Part shown: positions 7,312 to 13,476 of the stretch, in pieces | Layout: the number at the start of each line of letters is the position of its first letter | Position numbering within the stretch: the first letter of the stretch is position 1 | Source: Rhodospirillaceae bacterium | GTDB taxonomy: Bacteria; Pseudomonadota; Alphaproteobacteria; UBA7985 | Direction of reading: 5' to 3' | Assembly: GCA_002700865.1 (NCBI GenBank) | Contig: PAFB01000158.1 | Location: 1-13,559 of the forward strand | Length of the DNA: 13,559 nucleotides | The notes under the pieces: model-generated | Told to the model about the DNA's origin: nothing | The model's input: the letters and a program-made list of their open reading frames with translations, nothing else | The model's database searches: none | Translations under genes and position numbers: made by a program

Positions 7312-8385
7312 TCAGCGCCCCCGTACCAGAGATGGGAGAAGATGCGGCTCGAAGCCGTAATGCTGTAGCCAACGGACATCGCCATCAAAGAAGGTGCGCA
7401 AGTCCGGAATACCGTATTTCAGCATAGCCAAACGCTCCAACCCCAAACCAAAGGCGAAGCCCTGATACTCGTCCGGGTCCAGACCACAGGCTTCCAGCAC
7501 GCGTGGATTGACCATGCCTGAGCCGAGCACTTCCAACCAGTCTTCACCCTCGCCGATCACCAGCTTGCCGCCAGAGCGATCGCAGCGGATATCCACTTCA
7601 GCGGAAGGTTCGGTGAAGGGGAAGTACGAGGGGCGGAACTGGAGGGTTAGGTTTGGCGCCCGGAAAAACGTCCGGCAGAACTCCAGCAAACAGCCCTTGA
7701 GCTGTGCCATGTTCGAGGTTTTGTCGATGACCAGACCTTCGACTTGATGGAACATCGGGGTGTGGGTTGCGTCGCTGTCGGACCGGAAGGTGCGGCCGGG
7801 GACGATGACCCGAATAGGCGGCTTCTGGCTCAACATCGTGCGAACCTGTACCGGCGACGTGTGGGTTCGCAGCACCAGCGACCCTTCATCACCGCTGTGG
7901 CCGTTCATGTAGAATGTGTCCTGCATCTGCCGCGCTGGGTGGTCGGCGGGCATGTTCAGGGCGGTGAAGTTGTGCCAGTCGTCCTCGATCTCCGGGCCTT
8001 CAGCCCAGACGAAGCCCATTTGCCCGAAAATGTCGATGACTTCATCCACGGTCTGGGTAATCGGGTGCAGACGGCCCATCTTTGCGGGACGCGGGGACTG
8101 CGACACGTCGATGGCCTCCGCGACCAGCCGAGCGTTCAGCTCCGCGTCGGCAAAGCCCGTCTTTTTGGCGTCCAGCGCGCCGGCTATTTCGTCCTTGAGC
8201 GCGTTTAGCGCCTGTCCGGCAGCTTTGCGCGCCTCGGGGTCGAGGCCGCCGAGTTGTTTCATCTGCGCGGTGATCTCGCCTTTCTTACCAAGGGCAGAAA
8301 CGCGAATGTCCTCCAGCGCGGCGACATCGCCTGCGGCGTCAATTCGGGCCATCAGGTCCGACTTGAGGGCTTCTAAATCCATCAT
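7312..8385 (-). CDS. pheS: Phenylalanyl-tRNA synthetase alpha subunit
   Basis: PheS is the catalytic subunit of phenylalanyl-tRNA synthetase. I start it at the ATG pair at 8385/8382 (MMDLEALKSDLMARID), which matches the family's N-terminal coiled coil and gives 357 residues, close to the usual length. The open frame continues to 8484, but the extra 33 residues have no family counterpart and overlap the leader. The N-terminal helical hairpin includes VSALGKKGEIT. Class II motifs are intact: motif 2 PGRTFRSDSDATHTPMFHQ and motif 3 AFGLGLERLAML. It ends 3 nt before pheT. A strong terminator lies about 120 nt upstream, so pheST probably has its own promoter, although I found no convincing -35/-10 pair there. 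Confidence 0.97.
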   Translation of the reverse strand: MMDLEALKSDLMARIDAAGDVAALEDIRVSALGKKGEITAQMKQLGGLDPEARKAAGQALNALKDEIAGALDAKKTGFADAELNARLVAEAIDVSQSPRPAKMGRLHPITQTVDEVIDIFGQMGFVWAEGPEIEDDWHNFTALNMPADHPARQMQDTFYMNGHSGDEGSLVLRTHTSPVQVRTMLSQKPPIRVIVPGRTFRSDSDATHTPMFHQVEGLVIDKTSNMAQLKGCLLEFCRTFFRAPNLTLQFRPSYFPFTEPSAEVDIRCDRSGGKLVIGEGEDWLEVLGSGMVNPRVLEACGLDPDEYQGFAFGLGLERLAMLKYGIPDLRTFFDGDVRWLQHYGFEPHLLPSLVRGR

Positions 8386-8506
8386 CGACCACTCGTGTCT
8401 GTTGGGTTTGTGGGGAGCACTATGCCAGTAACCGAGGCTCGCGTGCAGCGCTGCTAGGTCTTTGGCCGCATGCGTGAGGCGCAAAGTTCAATCACCGGAA
8501 CCAACA

Positions 8507-8535
8507 CAAAAAAAGGGGCCGCAAAGCCCCTTTTG
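8507..8535 (-). terminator. Intrinsic terminator between rplT and pheS
   Basis: On the minus strand, AAAAGGGGC and GCCCCTTTT form a 9-bp stem (plus-strand arms 8526-8534 and 8511-8519) around a 6-nt loop. The descending arm runs into a T7 stretch (A-run at 8508-8514). It begins 22 nt after the rplT stop. On the plus strand only four T follow the stem, so it acts mainly in the minus direction. It separates rpmI-rplT from pheST transcription. No Phe-rich leader peptide precedes it, so a pheM-type attenuator is not supported. Confidence 0.85.
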
Positions 8536-8556
8536 TCTCTGAAACAGCAGGCCGGA

Positions 8557-8925
8557 TTAAGCGGCTGCCTTATCCAGCGCGCCCTTTGCCGTCGCAACGA
8601 TTGCTGCGAAGGACTCAGGCTCACGCGCTGCAATGTCGGAGAGCACCTTGCGGTCAACTTCGACACCGGCTTTGTTCAGGCCGTTCATCAGCTGGGAGTA
8701 CGTCAGGCCGTTTTCACGAGCGCCTGCGTTAATCCGCTGAATCCACAGACCGCGCATTTGCCGCTTTCTGGTGCGACGGTCGCGGTAAGCGTACTGCAGA
8801 TCCTTATCAACCCGCTGCTTGGCGGATTTGATCAGACGGGAACTGGCACCACGCGAGCCTTTCGCAAGCTTCAGGACCTTTTTGTGGCGGGCGTGACTGG
8901 TGACGCCGCGTTTAACTCTAGCCAT
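8557..8925 (-). CDS. rplT: Large ribosomal subunit protein bL20
   Basis: bL20 binds 23S rRNA early in 50S assembly and in several bacteria represses its own operon. The 122-residue product begins MARVKRGVTSHARHKKVLKL and contains YAYRDRRTRKRQMRGLWIQRINAGAR (residues 45-70 region), both canonical. The C-terminal globular domain (about 60-118), which in E. coli carries the autoregulatory RNA-binding function, is complete. The start at 8925 is 12 nt after the rpmI stop, as expected for the rpmI-rplT pair. The gene is followed 22 nt later by a strong intrinsic terminator. Confidence 0.98.
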   Translation of the reverse strand: MARVKRGVTSHARHKKVLKLAKGSRGASSRLIKSAKQRVDKDLQYAYRDRRTRKRQMRGLWIQRINAGARENGLTYSQLMNGLNKAGVEVDRKVLSDIAAREPESFAAIVATAKGALDKAAA

Positions 8926-8937
8926 CTAAATCGACCC

Positions 8938-9186
8938 CTATGCCTGTGCCATGGCCGCACGCTGAGCGCGGGACTTCCGACGCTGCTTGCGGTCATAAGG
9001 CATGTAAACTTTAACGATGCGTGCATCTGCGTCGCACATCAAGGACGTGCCACGGGCTTTACGCTTCATCTTCTGAGGCTTGTTGGTCTGCATGTGGCGC
9101 ATGAAGGCATTATTCATGCGCACTTTGCCAGACCCAGTCATACGGAAACGCTTTTTCGCGCCCGACTTAGTCTTCATCTTCGACAT
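8938..9186 (-). CDS. rpmI: Large ribosomal subunit protein bL35 with extended C-terminus
   Basis: bL35 is a small basic 50S protein. The opening MSKMKTKSGAKKRFRMTGSG is diagnostic, and ARGTSLMCDADARIVKVYMPY (44-64) is the usual end of the family. The product is 82 residues against about 65 in most bacteria. The extra 18 residues, DRKQRRKSRAQRAAMAQA, form a basic tail that continues past the normal MPY ending. The middle segment (KVRMNNAFMRHMQTNKPQKM, 21-40) is also methionine-rich and diverged. The ATG at 9186 is chosen from the conserved N-terminus. The gene precedes rplT by 12 nt and is 208 nt downstream of infC, with its own likely promoter in that gap. Confidence 0.97.
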   Translation of the reverse strand: MSKMKTKSGAKKRFRMTGSGKVRMNNAFMRHMQTNKPQKMKRKARGTSLMCDADARIVKVYMPYDRKQRRKSRAQRAAMAQA

Positions 9187-9264
9187 TTCATCTACTCACT
9201 CAAAGTGTTGATACGACCGTGCGAAGGCATGTCGATTGGCCAAGCGCACAGGGGACTCGCCGCG

Positions 9265-9278
9265 CGTCCATGAGGACG
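9265..9278 (-). promoter_or_regulatory. Small hairpin in the rpmI leader
   Basis: A perfect 5-bp stem CGTCC/GGACG with a 4-nt loop lies about 80 nt upstream of the rpmI ATG, just downstream of the candidate rpmI promoter. It may be part of a leader structure. In other bacteria bL20 binds leader RNA to repress rpmI-rplT, but no such site can be assigned here by eye. Confidence 0.2.
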
Positions 9279-9295
9279 GAAAGCGATTGCCGGGT

Positions 9296-9322
9296 TCTAT
9301 AGGGGGGTTCCACCCTTGGCAA
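9296..9322 (-). promoter_or_regulatory. Candidate promoter of rpmI-rplT
   Basis: The minus strand reads TTGCCA (plus 9317-9322; five of six match TTGACA), a 15-bp spacer, then TATAGA (plus 9296-9301). The spacer is two bases short of optimal. Transcripts from it would have a 5' leader of about 100 nt before the rpmI ATG at 9186. The -35 hexamer overlaps one arm of the hairpin at 9310-9344. Confidence 0.35.
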
Positions 9323-9344
9323 GCATGCACTGACGCAAGGGTGG
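9310..9344 (-). terminator. Strong inverted repeat after infC (weak terminator or attenuator)
   Basis: The arms CCACCCTTG and CAAGGGTGG (plus 9310-9318 and 9336-9344) form a perfect 9-bp stem around a 17-nt loop that itself holds the palindrome GCATGC. It begins about 50 nt after the infC stop. On the minus strand the stem is followed by AACCCCCC and not by a T-run, so efficient intrinsic termination is not expected. It could reduce read-through from infC into rpmI, or be an operator, since it overlaps the candidate rpmI -35. Confidence 0.35.
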
Positions 9345-9394
9345 GTTTCAGCGGATAATGGGTCTCTATCCGGCAAAAACGGTAGAGGTCGGGC

Positions 9395-9943
9395 TCAAGT
9401 TGGCTTGGGCGCGACGATCATCACCATTTGTCGGCCTTCCATCTTGGGGTGCGCTTCCAACTTTACAGCGTCTCCCAATTCAGCCTGAACCCGTTCCAGC
9501 ACACGTCGACCCAAATCCTGGTGCGCCATCTCACGGCCGCGGAAGCGCACGGTGAATTTCACCTTGTCTTCGTTCTCAAGGAACTTGTTCGCGTTGCGCA
9601 TTTTGGTTTGGTAGTCGTGATCATCGATGCCGGGACGCATCTTGATCTCTTTCAGCTCAACGATCTTCTGACGCTTGCGCGCTTCGTTGGCTTTTTTCTG
9701 CTGCTCATACTTGAATTTGCCAAAGTCCATGATTTTGCAGACCGGCGGGTCTACGTTCGGGGACACCTCAACAAGGTCAAGGCCGGCTTCGAGCGCGCGT
9801 TCAAGAGCGTCGCGTGTTGAAATGACACCGTAGTTGGTGCCTTCATCGTCAATAAGACGAACCTTAGGTACGCGAATATCGCGGTTGGCCCGAAACTGAT
9901 CCTTTTTGTTCGGCTCCAAACGAAGGGGTGGACGTGCTATGAT
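9395..9943 (-). CDS. infC: Translation initiation factor IF-3 (rare ATC/ATA start)
   Basis: IF3 binds the 30S subunit, prevents premature subunit joining and rejects non-canonical start codons. Conserved parts are complete: linker and N-domain ANRDIRVPKVRLIDDEG, the GLDLVEVSPNVDPPVCKIMD segment with the KFKYEQQKK helix, and the C-domain VELKEIKMRPGIDDHDYQTK, KVKFTVRFRGREMAHQDLG and VLERVQ. The family N-terminus ('MIARRP' style) corresponds here to IIARPPLRLEPN, coded by ATC ATA GCA. No ATG, GTG or TTG exists near it. An AGGA at 9950-9953 sits 6 nt before the ATC and 9 nt before the ATA. I place the start at the ATC (182 residues); ATA at 9940 is the alternative. The only canonical in-frame start is a TTG at 10006, which would add 21 unrelated residues. 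In E. coli infC starts with AUU, which lets IF3 repress itself. Confidence 0.95.
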   Translation of the reverse strand: MIARPPLRLEPNKKDQFRANRDIRVPKVRLIDDEGTNYGVISTRDALERALEAGLDLVEVSPNVDPPVCKIMDFGKFKYEQQKKANEARKRQKIVELKEIKMRPGIDDHDYQTKMRNANKFLENEDKVKFTVRFRGREMAHQDLGRRVLERVQAELGDAVKLEAHPKMEGRQMVMIVAPKPT

Positions 9944-9949
9944 TCTATT

Positions 9950-9953
9950 TCCT
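9950..9953 (-). promoter_or_regulatory. Shine-Dalgarno site that decides the infC start
   Basis: AGGA on the minus strand lies 6 nt before the ATC codon at 9943 and 9 nt before the ATA at 9940. This is near-ideal spacing and places the IF3 start on a non-canonical AUC or AUA codon. Confidence 0.65.
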
Positions 9954-9984
9954 GTTGTGAATACTAGGCTAATGGCCGCTTTGT

Positions 9985-10007
9985 ACGCCAGCGGCGCTCG
10001 CGTCAAG
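9985..10007 (-). promoter_or_regulatory. Weak candidate promoter between thrS and infC
   Basis: The minus strand reads CTTGACG (alphaproteobacterial -35 style, TTGACG at plus 10001-10006). After a short 15-16 bp GC-rich spacer comes TACAAAG. The -35 agrees well with consensus but the -10 and spacing are poor. If real, it gives infC its own transcript downstream of the hairpin at 10021-10049. The TTG of this hexamer is also the only canonical in-frame start upstream of infC. Confidence 0.25.
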
Positions 10008-10020
10008 CAAATAACACGAA

Positions 10021-10077
10021 CGGGCGCAGGCGCTAAGCATCTACGCCCGCAAGAATCGCAATTTAGCGCGAATCTTG
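10021..10077 (-). terminator. Two consecutive hairpins after thrS
   Basis: The first structure after thrS has arms 10068-10077 and 10050-10059 (10 bp with one mismatch, 8-nt loop). The second pairs CGGGCGTAG with CTGCGCCCG (plus arms 10041-10049 and 10021-10029, 9 bp including one G-T pair), followed on the minus strand by the T-rich TTCGTGTTATTT. The second resembles a leaky terminator between thrS and infC. The U-tract is interrupted, so partial read-through into infC is likely. Confidence 0.4.
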
Positions 10078-10104
10078 GTGTTCTTGGTCGGTTTTTTGGT
10101 GAAT

Positions 10105-12048
10105 TCAGGCGTAGGGCGCGCGAGTATTTTCAGAAATCTGCTCCAGAGCGGCGTCCAGGGACATGATTTCCTGATCCTTGCCGCCCAGAGTCCGTAGCGC
10201 AATCGTCCTTTCGTCAGCCTCTCGCCGACCCACCACAGCAACCAGCGGCACTTTCTGATGCGAGTGCTCGCGGATCTTGTAGTTGATCTTTTCATTACGC
10301 AGATCCGACACGGCCCGAATGCCCCGCCGCCGCAGTTCTTCAACCACTTCTTCGGCGTAGTCAGTGGCATCGGTCGTGATGGTCGCAACGGCCACTTGAA
10401 CCGGTGCCAGCCACAGCGGCAGTTTCCCCGCATAGTTCTCGATCAGAATACCAATGAAGCGTTCAAACGATCCCAGAATGGCGCGGTGCAGCATAACAGG
10501 ACGCTGCTTGGAGCCGTCTTCGGCGATGTAATTGGCGTCCAGACGCTCGGGCAGCACGAAATCGACCTGCCAGGTCCCACATTGCCAATCCCGGCCAATG
10601 GCATCGCGCAGCACGAATTCGAGCTTGGGGCCATAGAATGCGCCTTCGCCCGGATTCATGGTGTAGGGCAGACCTGCATCCTCAATCGCTTCCCGCAGCG
10701 CGCCTTCCGCCTTGTCCCAAGTCTCATCGGTCCCAGCTCGCTTTTCCGGGCGATCAGAAAACTTCACTGCGACGTCGGTAAAGCCGAAATCAGCGTAGAT
10801 TTGCGTCAGCAGCGTGCAGAATTCCTTGGTTTGCTCAGTCACCTGATCCGGTGTCGCGAAAATGTGGGCGTCATCCTGCGTAAAGGCGCGAACCCGCATA
10901 ATGCCGTGCAAAGCACCGCTGGGTTCGTTGCGGTGGCAGGAGCCGAATTCGGACATTTTCAGAGGTAAGTCACGGTAGGACTTAATGCCCTGATTAAAGA
11001 TCTGGACATGGCACGGGCAGTTCATGGTCTTCAGCGCCAAAATCCGATCGTCTGATCCGGCATCCTCATCGGCGGCATCGCCGGTGGTGAACATATGCTC
11101 GCGGAACTTCTCCCAGTGGCCAGAGTCTTCCCACAGCTTGCGATCCACCAGCTGCGGTGTTTTCACTTCCTCATAGCCTGCGTCATCGAGCCGGTAGCGC
11201 ATGTACCTTTCCAGCTCAGTGTAAATGCGCCAGCCCTTGGGGTGCCAGAACACGCCACCTCGGGCTTCTTCCTGCATGTGGAACAGATCAAGTTCCTTGC
11301 CCAATTTACGGTGATCGCGCTTGGCGGCTTCTTCGAGCATGGTCAGGTGGGCGCGCAAGGATTTTGGGTCTTCGAAGGCCGTGCCATAAATGCGCTGCAG
11401 CTGTTCCCTGCTGCTGTCACCCCGCCAATAAGCCCCCGCCACGGACAGCAGATTGAAGGCTTTGCCGACTTTGCCGGTCGTGGGCGCGTGCGGGCCGCGG
11501 CACAGGTCGATCCACTCGCCCTGAGAATACAGCGTGATCGTTTCGCTCTTTGGCAGGTCCTGTATCAGTTCGACTTTGAACTGCTCGCCTTTGCTCTTGA
11601 AAAACTCAATCGCTGCGTTGCGGTCCATGACCTGGCGCTGGAAGGGTTCATCGCGGGCGATAATCTCGTGCATTTTGGCTTCGATGACTTCCAGATCTTC
11701 ACTGGTAAAAGGCTCTGCCCGGTAAAAATCGTAAAAGAAGCCGTTTTCGATGTTCGGGCCGATGGTGACCTGGGTGCCGGGAAACAGCTCCTGCACCGCT
11801 TCGGCGAGCACGTGGGCGCAGTCGTGACGGATGATATCAAGCGCCTCGTCCGTCCCTTTGTCCCGAACGATAATGGCAACGTCAGAGTCCTCTGTGATTT
11901 CCCGGCTAAGGTCCCATGCCTGTCCATCGACGGTAACGGCCAGCGCCTTCTTTGCGAGGCCGGGGGAAATCGACAGGGCAATGTCCATGCCGGACGTGGC
12001 GCCATCGTACTGACGCTTCGCGCCATCGGGGAGGGTAATTTCAACCAT
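10105..12048 (-). CDS. thrS: Threonyl-tRNA synthetase
   Basis: ThrRS charges tRNA-Thr and hydrolyses mischarged Ser-tRNA-Thr. The 647-residue product has the full bacterial layout. A TGS domain (1-62) is followed by the editing domain with HDCAH (75-79) and CRGPH (183-187), which supply the His/His/Cys/His editing residues. The class II catalytic core follows (about 250-540), with zinc ligands expected at C344 (in MNCPCH), H395 (DDAHIF) and H521 (VMLHRAI). Motif 2 is RNEPSGALHGIMRVRAFTQ (373-391) and motif 3 GSFERFIGILIE (526-537). The anticodon-binding domain runs from about 545 to 640. A second Cys (C346) replaces the Gly of the E. coli MNCPGH motif. The start is 88 nt after the upstream glycosyltransferase gene. 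infC follows after two hairpins, as in E. coli thrS-infC. Confidence 0.98.
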   Translation of the reverse strand: MVEITLPDGAKRQYDGATSGMDIALSISPGLAKKALAVTVDGQAWDLSREITEDSDVAIIVRDKGTDEALDIIRHDCAHVLAEAVQELFPGTQVTIGPNIENGFFYDFYRAEPFTSEDLEVIEAKMHEIIARDEPFQRQVMDRNAAIEFFKSKGEQFKVELIQDLPKSETITLYSQGEWIDLCRGPHAPTTGKVGKAFNLLSVAGAYWRGDSSREQLQRIYGTAFEDPKSLRAHLTMLEEAAKRDHRKLGKELDLFHMQEEARGGVFWHPKGWRIYTELERYMRYRLDDAGYEEVKTPQLVDRKLWEDSGHWEKFREHMFTTGDAADEDAGSDDRILALKTMNCPCHVQIFNQGIKSYRDLPLKMSEFGSCHRNEPSGALHGIMRVRAFTQDDAHIFATPDQVTEQTKEFCTLLTQIYADFGFTDVAVKFSDRPEKRAGTDETWDKAEGALREAIEDAGLPYTMNPGEGAFYGPKLEFVLRDAIGRDWQCGTWQVDFVLPERLDANYIAEDGSKQRPVMLHRAILGSFERFIGILIENYAGKLPLWLAPVQVAVATITTDATDYAEEVVEELRRRGIRAVSDLRNEKINYKIREHSHQKVPLVAVVGRREADERTIALRTLGGKDQEIMSLDAALEQISENTRAPYA

Positions 12049-12083
12049 TTTGGGTCACAGATGTTCTCTGGTGAATAACAATA

Positions 12084-12106
12084 GCAGCCGCAAACGCGGC
12101 CCCTGC
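12084..12106 (-). terminator. Hairpin between glycosyltransferase gene and thrS
   Basis: On the minus strand GCCGC and GCGGC pair around a 4-nt loop (GTTT), with outer GCA and TGC extending the stem across a 3-nt bulge. TATTGTTATT follows. It lies about 30 nt after the glycosyltransferase stop and about 35 nt before the thrS ATG. It could be a weak terminator of the upstream gene or part of the thrS leader. In E. coli, ThrRS binds structured leader RNA to repress itself, but I cannot identify such an operator here. Confidence 0.3.
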
Positions 12107-12136
12107 GGGCACCTTAAAGGAAAATCGAAATAATCC

Positions 12137-13300
12137 TTACGCAAGTAGCTCATCGTAGATGTCAAAAATCTGACGGGCGGTTTCATCGCGTTTGTAGGTC
12201 TTGAAGGCGTGCAGCATGGCATTGTTTTCCAGCTCAGCGCGCTTATCCGGCTCCATCGTCATGGCCCAGCCCAAGGCCATCGACAGGGTTTCAGCATCGC
12301 CAGGATCAAACAGCGCGCCGTTGGTGCCCGGCTCAATCTGGAAAGCGGTTGAGCCATTGTTGGCGCCTAAAACGATTTTCCCAGCCGCCTGACTTTCTGC
12401 GCAAGCGTAGTCAAAAGCCAGATTGCCGTTCACCGTGGAGATGACAATGTCGGTGAGCTTGTAAAGCGTGGCCGGGTCTTCGGTGCCGTCGTAGATTTTG
12501 ATGCGGCGCTCCAGCCCTTCAGCCTCAAGCTTCTGGGTCAGCCGGGACTGATACCGCCGTTCGGCCTGACCGACGCCGATGAACAGGCAAACCCAAGTCT
12601 GTTCCGTGTGGTGTTTCAAGGCCTCAATCACCAATTCATGCCCCGCGCCTTCCTGCAGGGCCGCAGGGAAGAGGATCACAGGGCTTTGCGCCGTGATTTC
12701 CATATCCCGCACCATCCGCGTCAGCCGCGCAGCCGTCACCACCGAGGGATGCAGCGCGTTCACCGCCAGTCCGGGCGGGATGACGTGGGCGTGGACACCC
12801 TGCAAATAGCCGGCTTCCTGCAGCAGGTTTTGCAGAAACCGCGAGGCCAGCAGCACGCGGTCGCCTTTGAGAGCGGTGAGCAGGCCGGGCGTTGGCTTGC
12901 CGTTGCGCTGAACGGGCAGGTCATAGAGGCTGACAACGTGTGGCACGCGATGCTTGCTGATGGCTTTGAAAACCATGCCAGCGGCATCTTCGCCGTGGGA
13001 GTGCACCAACTGGCTGTTCCATTCGTCCAGCCTTCCGGCAATCTTGCCGCCGAGGTTGCCGATTGGGTTTGACGAGGCGACAGAAATGGTCTCGTGGTCC
13101 ACGCCCGCGCGCTGGGCCTCAGCGACCATCAGACCGCCGCCGCTGATAATCTTGCTGTTGCCGCCGAACCGTTGGATCGCTGCTGCCAAATCAAGCGCAA
13201 CGCGGTTTACGGGCCCAGCTTCCAGAAAGTCCGAGACCTGAACGATCGCGCCGCCAGAGCCCTCGCTCATTCCACCGGCGGTGGGGGTAGTTGCCGTCAT
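12137..13300 (-). CDS. GT-B fold glycosyltransferase of the GT4 type, active-site residues altered
   Basis: The 387-residue protein has the two-domain GT-B layout. The N-terminal Rossmann domain runs from AIVQVSDFLEAGPVNRVALDLAAAI (18-42) through HSHGEDAAG (100-108) and DRVLLASRFLQNLL (147-160) to VIPPGL. The C-terminal domain runs from PVILFPAALQEGAGHELVIEAL (207-228) through DPATLYKLTDIVIST (275-289) and AESQAAGKIVLGANNGSTAF (301-320) to NGALFDPGDAETL. This matches the GT4 proteins often seen in alphaproteobacteria, normally acting in lipopolysaccharide or capsule sugar transfer. Key family positions appear changed: the 'GR...KG' Arg and Lys are A213 and A219, the first Glu of EX7E is L294 (the second, E302, is kept), and the Glu after 'GG' is F320. 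ATG 13300 is used; ATG 13270 is possible. It lies upstream of thrS on the same strand. Confidence 0.88.
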   Translation of the reverse strand: MTATTPTAGGMSEGSGGAIVQVSDFLEAGPVNRVALDLAAAIQRFGGNSKIISGGGLMVAEAQRAGVDHETISVASSNPIGNLGGKIAGRLDEWNSQLVHSHGEDAAGMVFKAISKHRVPHVVSLYDLPVQRNGKPTPGLLTALKGDRVLLASRFLQNLLQEAGYLQGVHAHVIPPGLAVNALHPSVVTAARLTRMVRDMEITAQSPVILFPAALQEGAGHELVIEALKHHTEQTWVCLFIGVGQAERRYQSRLTQKLEAEGLERRIKIYDGTEDPATLYKLTDIVISTVNGNLAFDYACAESQAAGKIVLGANNGSTAFQIEPGTNGALFDPGDAETLSMALGWAMTMEPDKRAELENNAMLHAFKTYKRDETARQIFDIYDELLA

Positions 13301-13301
13301 G

Positions 13302-13329
13302 GTTCACCCAACACTGTTCACCCAACACT
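13302..13329. repeat. Perfect 14-bp tandem duplication before the glycosyltransferase start
   Basis: gttcacccaacact occurs twice head to tail (13302-13315 and 13316-13329), directly upstream of the ATG at 13300. The copy next to the ATG supplies the GGGTGA that would serve as its ribosome-binding site, so the second copy places a duplicate of that site 14 nt further upstream. Confidence 0.9.
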
Positions 13330-13476
13330 GTGTTTGCTTCAGTCACACACGACCTCAGCTTTCGCCACGCCAGCGACCCTGACGGCTTGTTCCTTTTGGC
13401 CATGTGTGAGATGCCAACGGGAAATCGTCAGCAGGCTCAAAGACCTGACAAACCTCGAACAGAGTTGAGACGCATA

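Noticed and set aside
8386..8484. Longer pheS start 33 codons upstream
   Set aside because: The extra residues do not resemble the PheS N-terminus and lie in the leader, whereas MMDLEALKSDL at 8385 matches the family start.
8454..8556. pheM-like leader peptide for pheST attenuation
   Set aside because: The frame reading through here has a PFF but no proper start near it. It overlaps rplT in another frame and spans the terminator itself, and no short ORF with consecutive Phe codons precedes the hairpin.
9944..10006. infC start at the TTG at 10006
   Set aside because: It would add 21 residues (MTRAPLAYKAAISL...) unlike the IF3 N-terminus. The TTG coincides with a -35-like TTGACG, and the AGGA site points to the ATC/ATA downstream.
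11095..12078. 327-codon open frame on the plus strand opposite thrS
   Set aside because: It is antisense to the editing and TGS domains of ThrRS. No domain is recognisable and no ribosome-binding site or promoter supports it.
13191..13403. 70-codon minus-strand frame overlapping the glycosyltransferase start
   Set aside because: It runs out of frame over the conserved N-terminal GT strand, has no recognisable domain, and adds nothing that looks like a frameshifted GT N-terminus.
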